Below the pieces are notes generated by a model, which was not told where the DNA came from, did not search any database, and saw nothing but the letters and a program-made list of their open reading frames with translations. Below, piece by piece: positions 8,225 through 15,900 of a DNA stretch of 64,000 bases. The stretch is from Tildeniella torsiva UHER 1998/13D. GTDB taxonomy: Bacteria; Cyanobacteriota; Cyanobacteriia; Phormidesmidales; Phormidesmidaceae. The stretch's first letter is position 1; each line of letters starts with the position of its first letter. Location: assembly GCA_019358835.1 (NCBI GenBank), contig JAHHIH010000018.1:1-64000 (forward strand). The letters run 5' to 3'. Made by a program: the position numbers and the translations under genes.

Positions 8225-8363
8225 CCAGTGTACAACTTTGTTTTACGGGCAAGCTTAGCTGAAGGCTCTATTCCTTCGAACCAGTGTACAACTTTAAATA
8301 ATCCCCTTCACAAAACAGCAACGGCAGGTCAAGGGTTTCGAGAATTCTGAGTGTACAACTTTA
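8225..8363. repeat. Three spaced direct repeats AGTGTACAACTTT
   Basis: The 13-base word occurs at 8227-8239 and 8283-8295 (both with CC before it) and, without its leading CC, at 8350-8362. Spacing is 56 and 67 bases. Spaced short direct repeats with a TGTACA core resemble the TnsB-type transposase binding sites at one end of a Tn7-like or Tn5053-like element. No transposase gene is present, so this would be an orphan end; a regulator binding array is the alternative. Confidence 0.45.
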
Positions 8364-8376
8364 TTTGAAGTTTACA

Positions 8377-8401
8377 CCCAGGGTTCTTTGAGAACCCTGG
8401 G
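8377..8401 (+). terminator. Perfect 11-bp hairpin with short T-tract
   Basis: CCCAGGGTTCT (8377-8387), loop TTG, AGAACCCTGGG (8391-8401), then CTCTGCTTTTG. It ends transcription from the left or shapes the leader of the following Uma2 gene, whose true start must lie downstream of it. Confidence 0.5.
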
Positions 8402-8426
8402 CTCTGCTTTTGCAGAGAGTACTACT

Positions 8427-9092
8427 ATGGTCAGCACGAGCCCAACATCCCAGCCCATCGCCACAGATCAATGGGTATCGATTCAGTGGGCTGAGTATCT
8501 TCGTATCCTTGAGGCTCCAGCCCTGGAAGAGGCTCGTTGCTATTTTGATTCGGGCTATATGAGGCTAGAAATGGCACCATTGGGGGCGCTGCACGGGAGA
8601 GAGAATTCGATTATTTCTACTCTAGTGGTGCTATTTGCCACCCTTAGGGGTATGCGGATGGTTGAGCTGACCAACACCACCTTTCGCAAAGCTGGTTTGC
8701 AAGATGCCCAGCCCGATATTGCTTTTTACATAGGGCAGTCTTTTACGCTGCCGCCTCGGGATAATCGCCCGATTAATGTGATTGAACACGGCGCTCCACA
8801 GCTGGTGATTGAAATTGCATCCACTACGCTGAATGACGATCTAGGGCGCAAGCGGCTGCTCTACGAGCGATTGGGTTGCCAAGAATATTGGGTTGTGGAT
8901 GTGGAGGCTGCCCAGGTGATTGCCTTTGCGATCGCCGATCGACGCAGCGGGCAAATTGCCAACTCTGAGGTATTGCCTGGGCTGGCGATCGCCACTGTAG
9001 AAGAAGCCTTAAGGCGATCGCCCACCGAAGACGATGCCACTATCAACCGTTGGCTACTGGGGCTGTTTAGCCCTGACGCGCAGGGAGGCTAG
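8427..9092 (+). CDS. Uma2-family (DUF820) restriction-endonuclease-fold protein
   Basis: The 221-residue protein shows the PD-(D/E)XK-like core of the Uma2 family: LQDAQPDIAFYI with the Asp, PQLVIEIASTTLNDDLGRK with the Glu-X-Ser/Ala pattern and following Lys, and CQEYWVVDVEAAQV. Uma2 proteins are very numerous in cyanobacteria; their biological role is unsettled and a nuclease activity is presumed from the fold. ATG 8427 is preferred because the longer frame from 8388 would start inside a strong hairpin. A GCGATCGC is present near its 3' end, the first I see in the window. Confidence 0.8.
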   Translation: MVSTSPTSQPIATDQWVSIQWAEYLRILEAPALEEARCYFDSGYMRLEMAPLGALHGRENSIISTLVVLFATLRGMRMVELTNTTFRKAGLQDAQPDIAFYIGQSFTLPPRDNRPINVIEHGAPQLVIEIASTTLNDDLGRKRLLYERLGCQEYWVVDVEAAQVIAFAIADRRSGQIANSEVLPGLAIATVEEALRRSPTEDDATINRWLLGLFSPDAQGG

Positions 9093-9189
9093 ATGGGCTC
9101 GACGTTGACGAAGCCCCACGCTCACTTGAGTAGCCCTGCGGGAGACTATATTCGAGATATGAGGCTGAAGTGTTAGGAGCTAGCTGATC

Positions 9190-9528
9190 ATGCCGAAGAA
9201 GAAAACTGCGTCAGTTATCGGAACCTGGCACATCTACGAAATGGAACAGTGGAATGAGGATTATTTCAATATGGAGGTGCAGGCCTACGTCACGATCAAT
9301 CAAGGTGGGGCTGGAGATTTTCAATTCGGCTTGGTCGCCGGAGGTTTGGATGGAGATTTTGTCCGAGATGGTGACGCTGAACGGTTTGAGTTTACCTGGG
9401 AGGGTAATGATGAGTGTGATGAAGCCTTTGGTAGTGGCTGGCTGAGGCTGAAGTCAGCGGATGAGGTGGAAGGGAGCATTAAGTTGCATGGGGGCGATCG
9501 CTCTGCTTTTGCCGCCCGGAGAGCTTGA
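9190..9528 (+). CDS. Conserved hypothetical cyanobacterial protein
   Basis: 112 residues, starting MPKKKTASVIGTWHIYEMEQW and ending EGSIKLHGGDRSAFAARRA. The pattern of a short beta-rich protein with an RFEFTWEGNDECDEA segment recurs in many bacteria as a small unknown; I know no function. There is no signal peptide or membrane helix. A GGAG-like RBS (taggagctag) precedes the ATG. The C-terminal KLHGGDRSAF-type ending is typical of this group, so the frame is credible. Confidence 0.6.
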   Translation: MPKKKTASVIGTWHIYEMEQWNEDYFNMEVQAYVTINQGGAGDFQFGLVAGGLDGDFVRDGDAERFEFTWEGNDECDEAFGSGWLRLKSADEVEGSIKLHGGDRSAFAARRA

Positions 9529-9616
9529 TAGTTCGATCGCCGCCTTCAGAACAGCGCTGTACAGATCAGAGACGACCATAGCCTTGATTGGGCAGAACCT
9601 TGAGCCTTATAAGCTT

Positions 9617-9922
9617 ATGACCTCAAAAACAATTTCGCTCAATGAACGTTTGCAAACCCAGCGCGATCGCATTCTGACTATCGCTGAGCGATATGGAGCA
9701 TACAACGTGCGGGTGTTTGGGTCGGTGGCCCGTGGCGAGAGCCGACAAACTAGTGATGTCGATTTTTTGGTGGAAATGCAGCCTGGGCACAGTCTGTTAG
9801 ACCGCATTGCCCTTAAGCAAGATCTGGAAGATTTGCTGGAATGCCGGGTCGATGTGGCAACTCTTAAAACACTACATGAATGTATTAAAGACAGGATTTT
9901 GCAGGATTCCAAGCCACTATGA
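9617..9922 (+). CDS. mntA: MntA-type nucleotidyltransferase antitoxin
   Basis: The 101-residue protein has the minimal nucleotidyltransferase motif VRVFGSVARGE followed by SDVDFLVEM, which carries the GSX10DXD metal and nucleotide site. In MntA-HepT pairs this protein adds AMP to the HEPN ribonuclease partner and silences it. I chose ATG 9617 rather than the longer frame from 9461, because the extra N-terminus has no family counterpart and overlaps the preceding gene. It overlaps hepT by ATGA at 9919-9922. Confidence 0.85.
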   Translation: MTSKTISLNERLQTQRDRILTIAERYGAYNVRVFGSVARGESRQTSDVDFLVEMQPGHSLLDRIALKQDLEDLLECRVDVATLKTLHECIKDRILQDSKPL

Positions 9923-10263
9923 AAGGGGATCGGCTCTACCTGAGCAATATTCTGGAGTGTATTGGCCAAATTGAGCGGTATGTAGAAGGTGGCAGGGAGG
10001 TGTTTTTTCGCGATCGCATGGTTCAAGATGCGGTGGTTCGCAATTTTGAGATGATGGGTGAGGCGGTCAAGCGGCTATCGATGAAGCTGCGGCAAGAAAA
10101 CGACGATGTGCCCTGGCGGCAGATGGCGGGTTTTCGAGACATGCTAATCCATGACTATTTGCGGGTGGATGTGGCTGAGGTCTGGGTGGTGGTTGAGCAA
10201 GACTTGCCGGAGTTGAAACCCAAGCTAGCTGAGTTGTTAGAGCAGGTTAGTAGTAATCGCTGA
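9919..10263 (+). CDS. hepT: HepT-type HEPN ribonuclease toxin
   Basis: A 114-residue helical protein of the DUF86/HEPN family. The active-site pattern R-X4-6-H-X-Y is visible as FRDMLIHDYLRVD (about residues 72-85). HepT toxins cleave RNA (tRNA in the Shewanella case) unless AMPylated by MntA. The four-base overlap with the upstream gene couples translation of both, as toxin-antitoxin pairs require. All expected catalytic residues are present, so the system looks functional. Confidence 0.87.
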   Translation: MKGDRLYLSNILECIGQIERYVEGGREVFFRDRMVQDAVVRNFEMMGEAVKRLSMKLRQENDDVPWRQMAGFRDMLIHDYLRVDVAEVWVVVEQDLPELKPKLAELLEQVSSNR

Positions 10264-10512
10264 GGGATCGCGCTTGTCAGCAGTTTATATGCTGCGGCGG
10301 TTAGCCAGGTGAGTTTGGCGGAGGACTAGGGCGATCGCACTGTCTAGCACCTTATTTAAGGATTCTGGCATAATTGAACGGACTGGATAGCGCTATAGGA
10401 GATGGGCATTAGGAGTGGTTTACGGGAGAGTCAGCGGTAGAGTGAAGATACAGTAGCATTTAGGAGCGAGTCGCTCATCAGACTATTGTAAATATAATTA
10501 TTTTTGGTCACT

Positions 10513-11145
10513 ATGAGTCAATCTAAACTTTTCAATATAAGTAACGCTATAGCGTTAGCAATCGGCTTTTTTGTTGACCTTATAGCCATCCATGAGTTAC
10601 TCAACAAAACCAATACAATTGAAGCTGATGGGAATTCAGGCTTATCAGCCATTTTCTTCGTCAGCTCAGTATATCTTTTGATTTTTTCTGGAATAGGGAC
10701 TAGAAGATTCTTTCACAGTCGAGCAGAATCGTCATCATCGAAATTCTTGAATCAAAAAGCTTTCAATGAGATTGAAAAAGTAACATCACTCACTCAATAT
10801 CTTCTAGCAATCCCTTGTGGGATACTTTTTGCAATAATTCTTCCTTGGGATGAGATACTAGGTTTTTGGCTATATGAACATCCTCTAGGTTCTCTTTTTT
10901 GGAGCGCTAGCGATGCTTTTATTCAATTTTCCCTTTTGCTTCTCTTCTTATATGTCATAGTGGAAATATCTAGGTATTCCTCTAGAACTTTTTATCTGTC
11001 ATTGACACCCAGTTACCGGGTTAGAGTTCCTAGAAAAAGTTTAGACTTAAGTCCAGCTACCGTAATGCGAGAGAGGCAACAGAGGAGGCAGGATTCCCAA
11101 TTACGAAGTTGGGAGACGCAAGAAGATGACAATTTGAATACATAA
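10513..11145 (+). CDS. Unknown membrane protein with four predicted helices
   Basis: The 210-residue protein has four hydrophobic stretches (around AIALAIGFFVDLIA, IFFVSSVYLLIFSG, LLAIPCGILFAIIL and FSLLLLFLYVIVE) and a charged, Arg- and Gln-rich cytoplasmic-like tail (RERQQRRQDSQLRS). I do not recognise a family. ATG 10513 is preferred to the TTG three codons upstream. The gene is AT-rich and lies alone between a toxin-antitoxin pair and antitoxin remnants, so it may be part of the mobile gene load. Confidence 0.6.
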   Translation: MSQSKLFNISNAIALAIGFFVDLIAIHELLNKTNTIEADGNSGLSAIFFVSSVYLLIFSGIGTRRFFHSRAESSSSKFLNQKAFNEIEKVTSLTQYLLAIPCGILFAIILPWDEILGFWLYEHPLGSLFWSASDAFIQFSLLLLFLYVIVEISRYSSRTFYLSLTPSYRVRVPRKSLDLSPATVMRERQQRRQDSQLRSWETQEDDNLNT

Positions 11146-11231
11146 CTAAAATTACAGCCTTAAGATAAGTAGGTGAACACTGCCTACCACCCAATCTATT
11201 CGCTGACACAAATGGTATAGTGCCGCTATCT

Positions 11232-11385
11232 CTAGCCAGAAGCTAGCAGATCCTCATAGGCTATAAAGTCCCTGGGCAGTAGGATATCAACGGTTCTAAA
11301 CTTGCCGAGCGTCAGCAGATCTTCATCACCTGTGATGATGCAGTCTGCATTGCCAGCGATCGCAGGGGTGCATCCCAATACACAG
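11232..11385 (-). pseudogene. C-terminal fragment of a PIN-domain toxin
   Basis: On the minus strand an open frame reads ADCIITGDEDLLTLGKFRTV and ends at the TAG complementary to 11232-11234. This is the last third of a VapC-like PIN nuclease of the COG1569 type, including the conserved D...TGD.DLL metal-binding part. No start or N-terminal half is present; the upstream sequence is the end of the antitoxin-like gene at 11386. It is a deletion remnant. Confidence 0.65.
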
Positions 11386-11679
11386 CTAAGCCGCCTTAAA
11401 TTCAAGCGTTAAACCAACTGCGTTAAGCACCGAAATCAGCGTACTTAGAGTTGGAGATTCTTCCCTATCCAAATTCAGCGCTTGATCCAAATCGTTTGCC
11501 TCATTCAGGTTGGCCCCAGCACCTTGCCTCGCTTCAACAACATCCCTAAGCGCCAGCATAAACGCTGCTGTGTCGCCATCTTGCAACGTTTCCTCTAAAG
11601 AAGCCTTTAAATAAAGTGCTGCATAATCTGGGTCAGCTAGCTGACTTAGTAAATCGGCCTGATAATTCCTCACTGGCAT
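11386..11679 (-). CDS. HigA-like addiction-module antidote protein
   Basis: 97 residues in the style of the TIGR02684 antidote family: DPDYAALYLKASLEE near the start, FMLALRDVVEARQG in the middle and LSTLISVLNAVGLTLEF at the end, which is a small Xre-type helix-turn-helix. Family members usually follow a HigB/RelE-like toxin gene. No such toxin is seen here. The central helix-turn-helix (NLNEANDLDQALNLDREE) departs from the usual pattern, so DNA binding may be weakened. Confidence 0.7.
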   Translation of the reverse strand: MPVRNYQADLLSQLADPDYAALYLKASLEETLQDGDTAAFMLALRDVVEARQGAGANLNEANDLDQALNLDREESPTLSTLISVLNAVGLTLEFKAA

Positions 11680-11710
11680 GTTTCAACCATCTCCTGAGTG
11701 CAAACAGGTC

Positions 11711-11947
11711 TCAAACATCCTTTACCTCTTCGCCGAGGTAGCGCTCTACAAAAGCCTTTGCCGCCAAAGGTTGCAGCGTTTTCAAAGCTCTAACGATGTC
11801 TACAATCGTTTCGCCTGATGGGTCGCTCTTTTCATTGGCCCATCGGTATACGCTGTTACGTTCAATATCGAGAGCCGCTGCAAGGCTGTATTGGCTCACC
11901 TCAAACTCCTCAAGCACTTGCCTGAGCACCTGTCCTGCTTTTCCCAT
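11711..11947 (-). CDS. Xre-family transcriptional regulator
   Basis: A 78-residue protein that is essentially one helix-turn-helix: LEEFEVSQYSLAAALDIERNSVYRWANEKSDPSG (about residues 12-45), followed by ETIVDIVRALKTL. It lies 31 bases upstream of the antidote-like gene on the same strand, so the two may be co-transcribed. Divergent from it, a strong promoter with two CAAC-N6-GTTG palindromes (11983-12014) faces the gene at 12050. I infer that this regulator binds there and controls both directions. Confidence 0.75.
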   Translation of the reverse strand: MGKAGQVLRQVLEEFEVSQYSLAAALDIERNSVYRWANEKSDPSGETIVDIVRALKTLQPLAAKAFVERYLGEEVKDV

Positions 11948-11982
11948 GCCTTCATGGTGTCAGACCAGCAAAGGCACGTAAA

Positions 11983-12022
11983 CAACTGATCTGTTGACGG
12001 CAACTAACTTGTTGACTATGAT
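11983..12022 (+). promoter_or_regulatory. Promoter overlapped by two CAAC-N6-GTTG operators
   Basis: TTGACG (11994-11999), a 17-base spacer and TATGAT (12017-12022) form a near-ideal sigma-70 promoter for the gene at 12050. Two copies of the dyad CAACTNNNNNGTTG lie at 11983-11996 and 12001-12014, 18 bases apart (under two helical turns), covering the -35 and the spacer. The divergent Xre protein is the obvious candidate repressor. Confidence 0.65.
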
Positions 12023-12049
12023 GCTAGTCATCGTTTCTGTTGACACACT

Positions 12050-12412
12050 ATGCAAAACCATCCCCCGACAGGCTCAGGGCAAAACCCAAACCCCGCCGCC
12101 CGCTACAGTGCCCGCATCATCACCCCTGACCCTGCTATAGGCCCAGAGTCAGCCGACCTCGGCCAAGTTCACCTCGAACTCACCCTCAAGCTCCATAACT
12201 ACCCCAACCCAGACCGCGAGCCCGTCAAAATTCTCGTCATCGGCAGCAAGCGATCGGTTAGCTCTATTGTCGTCGCCCTTCACCAACTCGGCTTTGCCGA
12301 AATCTTTGAGTGGACAGACTTTCTCAGCGCACCCAATGCTGATAGGCCGCTTCAGTTCCAGCCTGGCGAAGTTATGAAAGCACTGGTGAAATTCTTGCCC
12401 CGAGAAGAGTAG
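12050..12412 (+). CDS. Conserved hypothetical cyanobacterial protein
   Basis: 120 residues; the central part (KILVIGSKRSVSSIVVALHQLGF) looks like an alpha/beta segment and the C-terminus ends VKFLPREE. No catalytic motif is visible and I know no function. It is driven by the operator-controlled promoter just upstream and stands opposite the Xre regulator, which suggests regulated expression. There is no signal peptide or membrane helix. Confidence 0.55.
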   Translation: MQNHPPTGSGQNPNPAARYSARIITPDPAIGPESADLGQVHLELTLKLHNYPNPDREPVKILVIGSKRSVSSIVVALHQLGFAEIFEWTDFLSAPNADRPLQFQPGEVMKALVKFLPREE

Positions 12413-12610
12413 CAGGCACAAATTAGGCTTGGCTGTCCCAATCAGACAGCCGAGCCGACCACACAATAACACTATGAACACGTTCGCCTTAGAGCCTCTA
12501 CCTCAGCACTCAGCCGTTAACCGCAGTCGCGATCGCCTACTCCCTAGCTGCTGACGCTAATACCTTAAGCCTTAAAACATAAGCCAACCAGATTAATACC
12601 TACTCTATAA

Positions 12611-12737
12611 CAGCTAACCAGTTCTGCTTAAACACAAAGTAGTTCTCCATACCAGTTAATCAGTTCTGCTTAAGCATAAAGCAGTTCTCCATAACCGCTA
12701 ACTAGTTTTGCTTAAGCGCAAAGTAGTTCTCATTTGG
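12611..12737. repeat. Three tandem copies of a 42-bp repeat
   Basis: The word AGTTCTGCTTAA recurs at 12620, 12662 and (as AGTTTTGCTTAA) 12704, an exact 42-base period; each unit continues with a C-rich or A-rich spacer and AAAG(T/C)AGTTCTC. Inside each unit CTGCTT can pair with AAGCAG over a short loop. The array lies in a non-coding region (12413-13009) upstream of the gene at 13010. A protein-binding array or structured leader is possible. Confidence 0.65.
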
Positions 12738-13009
12738 GCTTAAGCAGCGCTTTACCCGCGTTAATACTGAGCCCGTAGGGAGTACAAGCAAAAAAGTTGA
12801 AAGTATTTTTTCTTTCTCAAGACATTAAGCGTAGACCTACAGAACTTTTCTGAACTCATTTGAAGAGTTCTTGGCCCCTGCGTAAAGCTTCAATATTTCT
12901 TTAACCCACCAGGATGCTTTTGAAACGCGGGCGTCAACTCTGAACCCAAGCTGATCACCCGGTCAGCCCCTCCAGTTCTCTATTCAAACTCCCAAGGAGG
13001 GAGTAACCC

Positions 13010-13375
13010 ATGGCACGAGCCAAACGTACATCTACCGGTCTACAAAAAGCAGAGCGTCGCGCCGCCGCGATGGGGGCCATCAAACCCAACCTCGACCTGG
13101 GCAACGGCATGACCCTCGCCTCATTCTGGGCCGATATTGACAACATGCGCGATCGCCAGAACAAGTACAACGAACTTCTATCCACCGTCGATCAGCTCTA
13201 CAACGAGATGCTCGCCGCCGAAAAAGCCCTGGCCGAAAAGTCCGAAAGGATGCTGAATGCCGTAGCCGTAGTCTATGGCCGCAAAAGTTCTGAGTATGAA
13301 ATGGCGGGCGGCAAGCGGCGGTCTGAGCGGCGACGGTCTAGCCAGTCTGCTCCCGATCAACAGTCAGTTGCTTAG
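13010..13375 (+). CDS. Conserved hypothetical cyanobacterial protein with coiled-coil segment
   Basis: A 121-residue protein with basic ends (MARAKRTSTGLQKAERRAAA and KRRSERRRSSQSAPDQQ) and a helical centre (RDRQNKYNELLSTVDQLYNE, then MLAAEKALAEKSERML) that is likely a coiled coil. The layout suggests a small nucleic-acid- or membrane-associated factor, which is inference. A strong RBS, AAGGAGGGAG, lies 7 bases before the ATG, and a clean terminator follows, so it is a well-expressed single-gene unit. Confidence 0.65.
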   Translation: MARAKRTSTGLQKAERRAAAMGAIKPNLDLGNGMTLASFWADIDNMRDRQNKYNELLSTVDQLYNEMLAAEKALAEKSERMLNAVAVVYGRKSSEYEMAGGKRRSERRRSSQSAPDQQSVA

Positions 13376-13406
13376 ACACTTGACCCAAAGCCAAATAAAT
13401 TTGAGG

Positions 13407-13440
13407 AGCGATCGCATGGCATGGTGCGATCGCTTCTTTT
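13407..13440 (+). terminator. HIP1-built rho-independent terminator
   Basis: AGCGATCGCA (13407-13416) and TGCGATCGCT (13425-13434) make a perfect 10-bp stem with an 8-base loop, followed by TCTTTTG. Both arms contain the GCGATCGC octamer. It ends the gene at 13010-13375. Confidence 0.75.
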
Positions 13441-13816
13441 GTTTCAGCCCCTAGTTACTGCTGAAACTTTAGGTGGTGAGTACAGCACACCCGACAAGAT
13501 TTCATTGAGCATTGAGCTATTGCTCATCTCCAAAATATTATTGCACAGGCACCTGTGATGCCTCAGGATTCAGCATTGCAAGCTTTGCCAAAGTTTAAGA
13601 GCGCCGTACATACCTGAGCGATCGCTACTTTCCCCAGGCCAGCCACCAGGTCATCCGGCTCTCCATCATCGAATTAGCGAGCTGTCAGATAAGCAAGGCA
13701 AGGTTTAACGAACTTTTTGCTTAGTTATTACCAGCTCCTTAACCTGTCTAAGAATGCGACAGTAGAATAGGGGTACTTTCTCGCAAAAACTCTTGTTTTC
13801 CTCGAATCGCCTAGCC
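13441..13816. other. Intergenic, no gene recognised
   Basis: Only scattered GCGATCG words are seen. The sequence AGAATGCGACAGTAGAATAGG just before the next gene includes a possible -10 (TAGAAT) for it. Confidence 0.35.
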
Positions 13817-14368
13817 ATGCCAGCCCAGCCTAAAACCAGACCTCTCGGAGAAATGTTGCAGCGGGCCGGATTGCTTTCCCAGGCGCAGCTTGATGTGGTG
13901 CTTCAAGATCAGCAATGGCAGCCGGATCTGAGAATAGGCGACATTCTTGAGCTGCGGGGGTGGGTGAAGCGCGACGCCATTGAGTTTTTTGCTGAACAGT
14001 GGCCGAAGCTTGCCAAAGGCGGTCGGGATAACCCCATCGGATATTACTTTCAGCAAGCGGGGCTGCTGAATGCTCACCAGGTAGATGCTCTGCTGAAGGA
14101 GCAGGCACAGGCGGGGTTGAGAATTGGGGCGCTGGCGGTTTTACACGGCTGGCTTTCTCAAGAGACGCTTGACTGGTTTCTGCGATCGCTGGCACCGGAG
14201 GAGTCTGCGTCCTCTGCCTTCATGAAGCGGAAGCAGTCGAATGAGGGCGATCGCGCTAGCCAAACCGATCAAGCCCGGTCAAAATCGCAGGCTACTCAGG
14301 CTCAGCCTAGCCCGCGCGCTGAAGCGTCAGCTGAGGTTGATTTGGATGATATTTCTTGGGTTAATTAA
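13817..14368 (+). CDS. Protein with two tandem MshEN/PilB-N-like repeats
   Basis: 183 residues. Two copies of a helical repeat are visible: GEMLQRAGLLSQAQLDVVLQ followed by RIGDILELRGWVKRDAIEFF (about residues 11-60), and GYYFQQAGLLNAHQVDALLK followed by RIGALAVLHGWLSQETLDWF (about residues 75-125). This is the pattern of the N-terminal domain of type II secretion/type IV pilus ATPases (GspE/PilB), which in some members binds c-di-GMP; here no ATPase domain follows, only a low-complexity Gln/Ser/Ala tail. Such stand-alone forms are common in cyanobacteria and may interact with pilus or signalling proteins. ATG 13817 fits the repeat start better than the TTG at 13793. Confidence 0.65.
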   Translation: MPAQPKTRPLGEMLQRAGLLSQAQLDVVLQDQQWQPDLRIGDILELRGWVKRDAIEFFAEQWPKLAKGGRDNPIGYYFQQAGLLNAHQVDALLKEQAQAGLRIGALAVLHGWLSQETLDWFLRSLAPEESASSAFMKRKQSNEGDRASQTDQARSKSQATQAQPSPRAEASAEVDLDDISWVN

Positions 14369-14429
14369 ACGGGGGAGTGGCTAAACTATGGGCATGGTAG
14401 CCCTTCCCTTGCTGACGCTAGAGTTACTG

Positions 14430-14580
14430 GAGCATAGGTACGGAAGTCATTGTGCAAGCTGTGGCCCCTGGGCAAATTGTGCTGTTTGGTTCGCAAGCGC
14501 GAGGTACGGCAGGCCCACACTCGGATGTTGCTGGTTGTGACGGCGGAGGGGTTTGGGCTGCACCACATAGGCACTGGTCT
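14430..14580 (+). pseudogene. Nucleotidyltransferase (MntA-like) remnant
   Basis: The frame reads IVLFGSQARGTAGPHSDV, the nucleotidyltransferase signature, and then a small deletion shifts the frame; the expected continuation LVVTAEGFGL appears in the next frame. No HEPN partner follows. The gene is dead. Boundaries are approximate. Confidence 0.65.
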
Positions 14581-14581
14581 G

Positions 14582-14863
14582 CTAAGAGGAGACAGATTGA
14601 ACCCCTCGCATGCAGAGGATTTCCTGGGTAGATAGCGGACGAGTGCAAAGGCCGAGCGCCATCGCCGGAGTCATCCGTCTGCCAAGTCCCCAATCGGGCC
14701 TGGCCCCATTGGGGAGAATCCGCTGAACATCCAAGGCGCGCTGTAAACCATCTAGTGAATTGACATACATCTTGAGACACTCGCGTCTGGCCTCATCCGA
14801 GCACCCTCGGTGGAGTTCGTAATCGTCGATAAACTGACGACCGCAGGCTACGCAGGTCACCAT
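14582..14863 (-). CDS. Small unknown protein with CxxC motif
   Basis: 93 residues beginning MVTCVACGRQFIDDYELHRGC. The CVAC pair followed by H...C about 15 residues later resembles a one-turn zinc ribbon, but the second ligand pair is not clearly formed. No family is recognised. The frame is kept because of this ordered N-terminus and because no better frame covers the region on either strand; it could still be spurious. Confidence 0.4.
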   Translation of the reverse strand: MVTCVACGRQFIDDYELHRGCSDEARRECLKMYVNSLDGLQRALDVQRILPNGARPDWGLGRRMTPAMALGLCTRPLSTQEILCMRGVQSVSS

Positions 14864-15143
14864 GAGAGTTTTTCTGGACTAAAGGATTGAAAGTCACTTT
14901 ATTGCTAAATAGCTATTAATAGTCAAGGCAGCGCCTTGACCTCGTCCACAGCGCCTAAAGCGAGCCTACCTCCAGGGAAATTTCGTTGATCAAAGGGATC
15001 GGCAAGAGATTAATAACTGAGTACTTTAGGCTCCGCAAGCAGCCCTGTTCAGACACAAAACTTAAATCAAAAGAATTAATTGCTCAATTGATAGCTGTAT
15101 AGTGATTAAAAGATTTTTAGCCCACTCGCCCAGAGAAATTCCT

Positions 15144-15893
15144 ATGACTGACCTAGCTCAACGGCTGCGCGAAGGCACCCAGATCTCCCATACCCTGTCT
15201 GAAAACACGGCGTTTATGAAGTGCTTTTTGAAGGGTGTGGTCGAGCTGGAGCCCTTTCGCAAGCTCACCGCCGACCTTTATTTTCTCTACAGCAATTTGG
15301 AAGCTGAGATGGCTAGCCACTGCCACCATCCGGTGGTGGGGCCAACGGTGTTTGAGGAACTGCTGCGCACCCAGGCGTTGGAGGGCGATTTGGCCTATTA
15401 CTACGGCGATCGCTGGCAGCACGAGATCATCGCTACCCCGGCGGGCCAGCGCTACGTGAACCGCATTCTTGAAGTTTCCGCGACCAACCCGGCTCTGCTG
15501 GTGGCCCACGCCTATGTGCGCTACATGGGTGACCTCTCGGGGGGGCAGGGGCTGCGGCATATTGTGCGATCGGCCCTGAACCTGCCGCTAGATAAAGGCA
15601 CCGGGCTGCACGAGTTTGACCAACTGCCCACGGTCGAGGCGAAGCGCGACTTTAAGCTCAAGTACCGCGAAGCGCTAAATGCTCTGCCAGTGGATGAGGC
15701 GCTGATTCAGCAGCTAGTGGATGAGGCGAATTTGGCCTTTGCCTTGAACCGCGATCTATTCCACGAGCTGGAGCCGGATGTGCGATCGGCGGTGGGCGAC
15801 CACGTGGTTGATTTGATTACCCGTCAAGATCGCCCCGGCAGCACCGAGCCGCACCCCCACCACGGCATGGTGGCCCTGGTGGCAACGGAGTAG
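15144..15893 (+). CDS. ho2: Heme oxygenase 2 (biliverdin-forming)
   Basis: The enzyme opens heme to biliverdin IX-alpha, iron and CO, feeding phycobilin synthesis. The 249-residue protein has the proximal His16 in REGTQISHTLSEN and the distal-helix motif YMGDLSGGQGL. Its start MTDLAQRLREGTQ and end LITRQDRPGSTE match what I recall of Synechocystis HO2 rather than HO1. In cyanobacteria ho2 usually sits with chlAII and hemN in a low-oxygen cluster, and a hemN fragment does follow here, so this paralogue probably serves micro-oxic conditions. ATG 15144 is chosen over the frame from 15102 because it matches the family start. Confidence 0.9.
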   Translation: MTDLAQRLREGTQISHTLSENTAFMKCFLKGVVELEPFRKLTADLYFLYSNLEAEMASHCHHPVVGPTVFEELLRTQALEGDLAYYYGDRWQHEIIATPAGQRYVNRILEVSATNPALLVAHAYVRYMGDLSGGQGLRHIVRSALNLPLDKGTGLHEFDQLPTVEAKRDFKLKYREALNALPVDEALIQQLVDEANLAFALNRDLFHELEPDVRSAVGDHVVDLITRQDRPGSTEPHPHHGMVALVATE

Positions 15894-15900
15894 GCCCACC

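Noticed and set aside
12611-12737. Possible CRISPR array
   Set aside because: Only three units, with no separate unique spacers; the whole 42-bp unit is repeated.
14386-14780. Minus-strand frame of 118 residues overlapping the nucleotidyltransferase remnant
   Set aside because: No family pattern; it is the shadow of the remnant and of the gene at 14582-14863.
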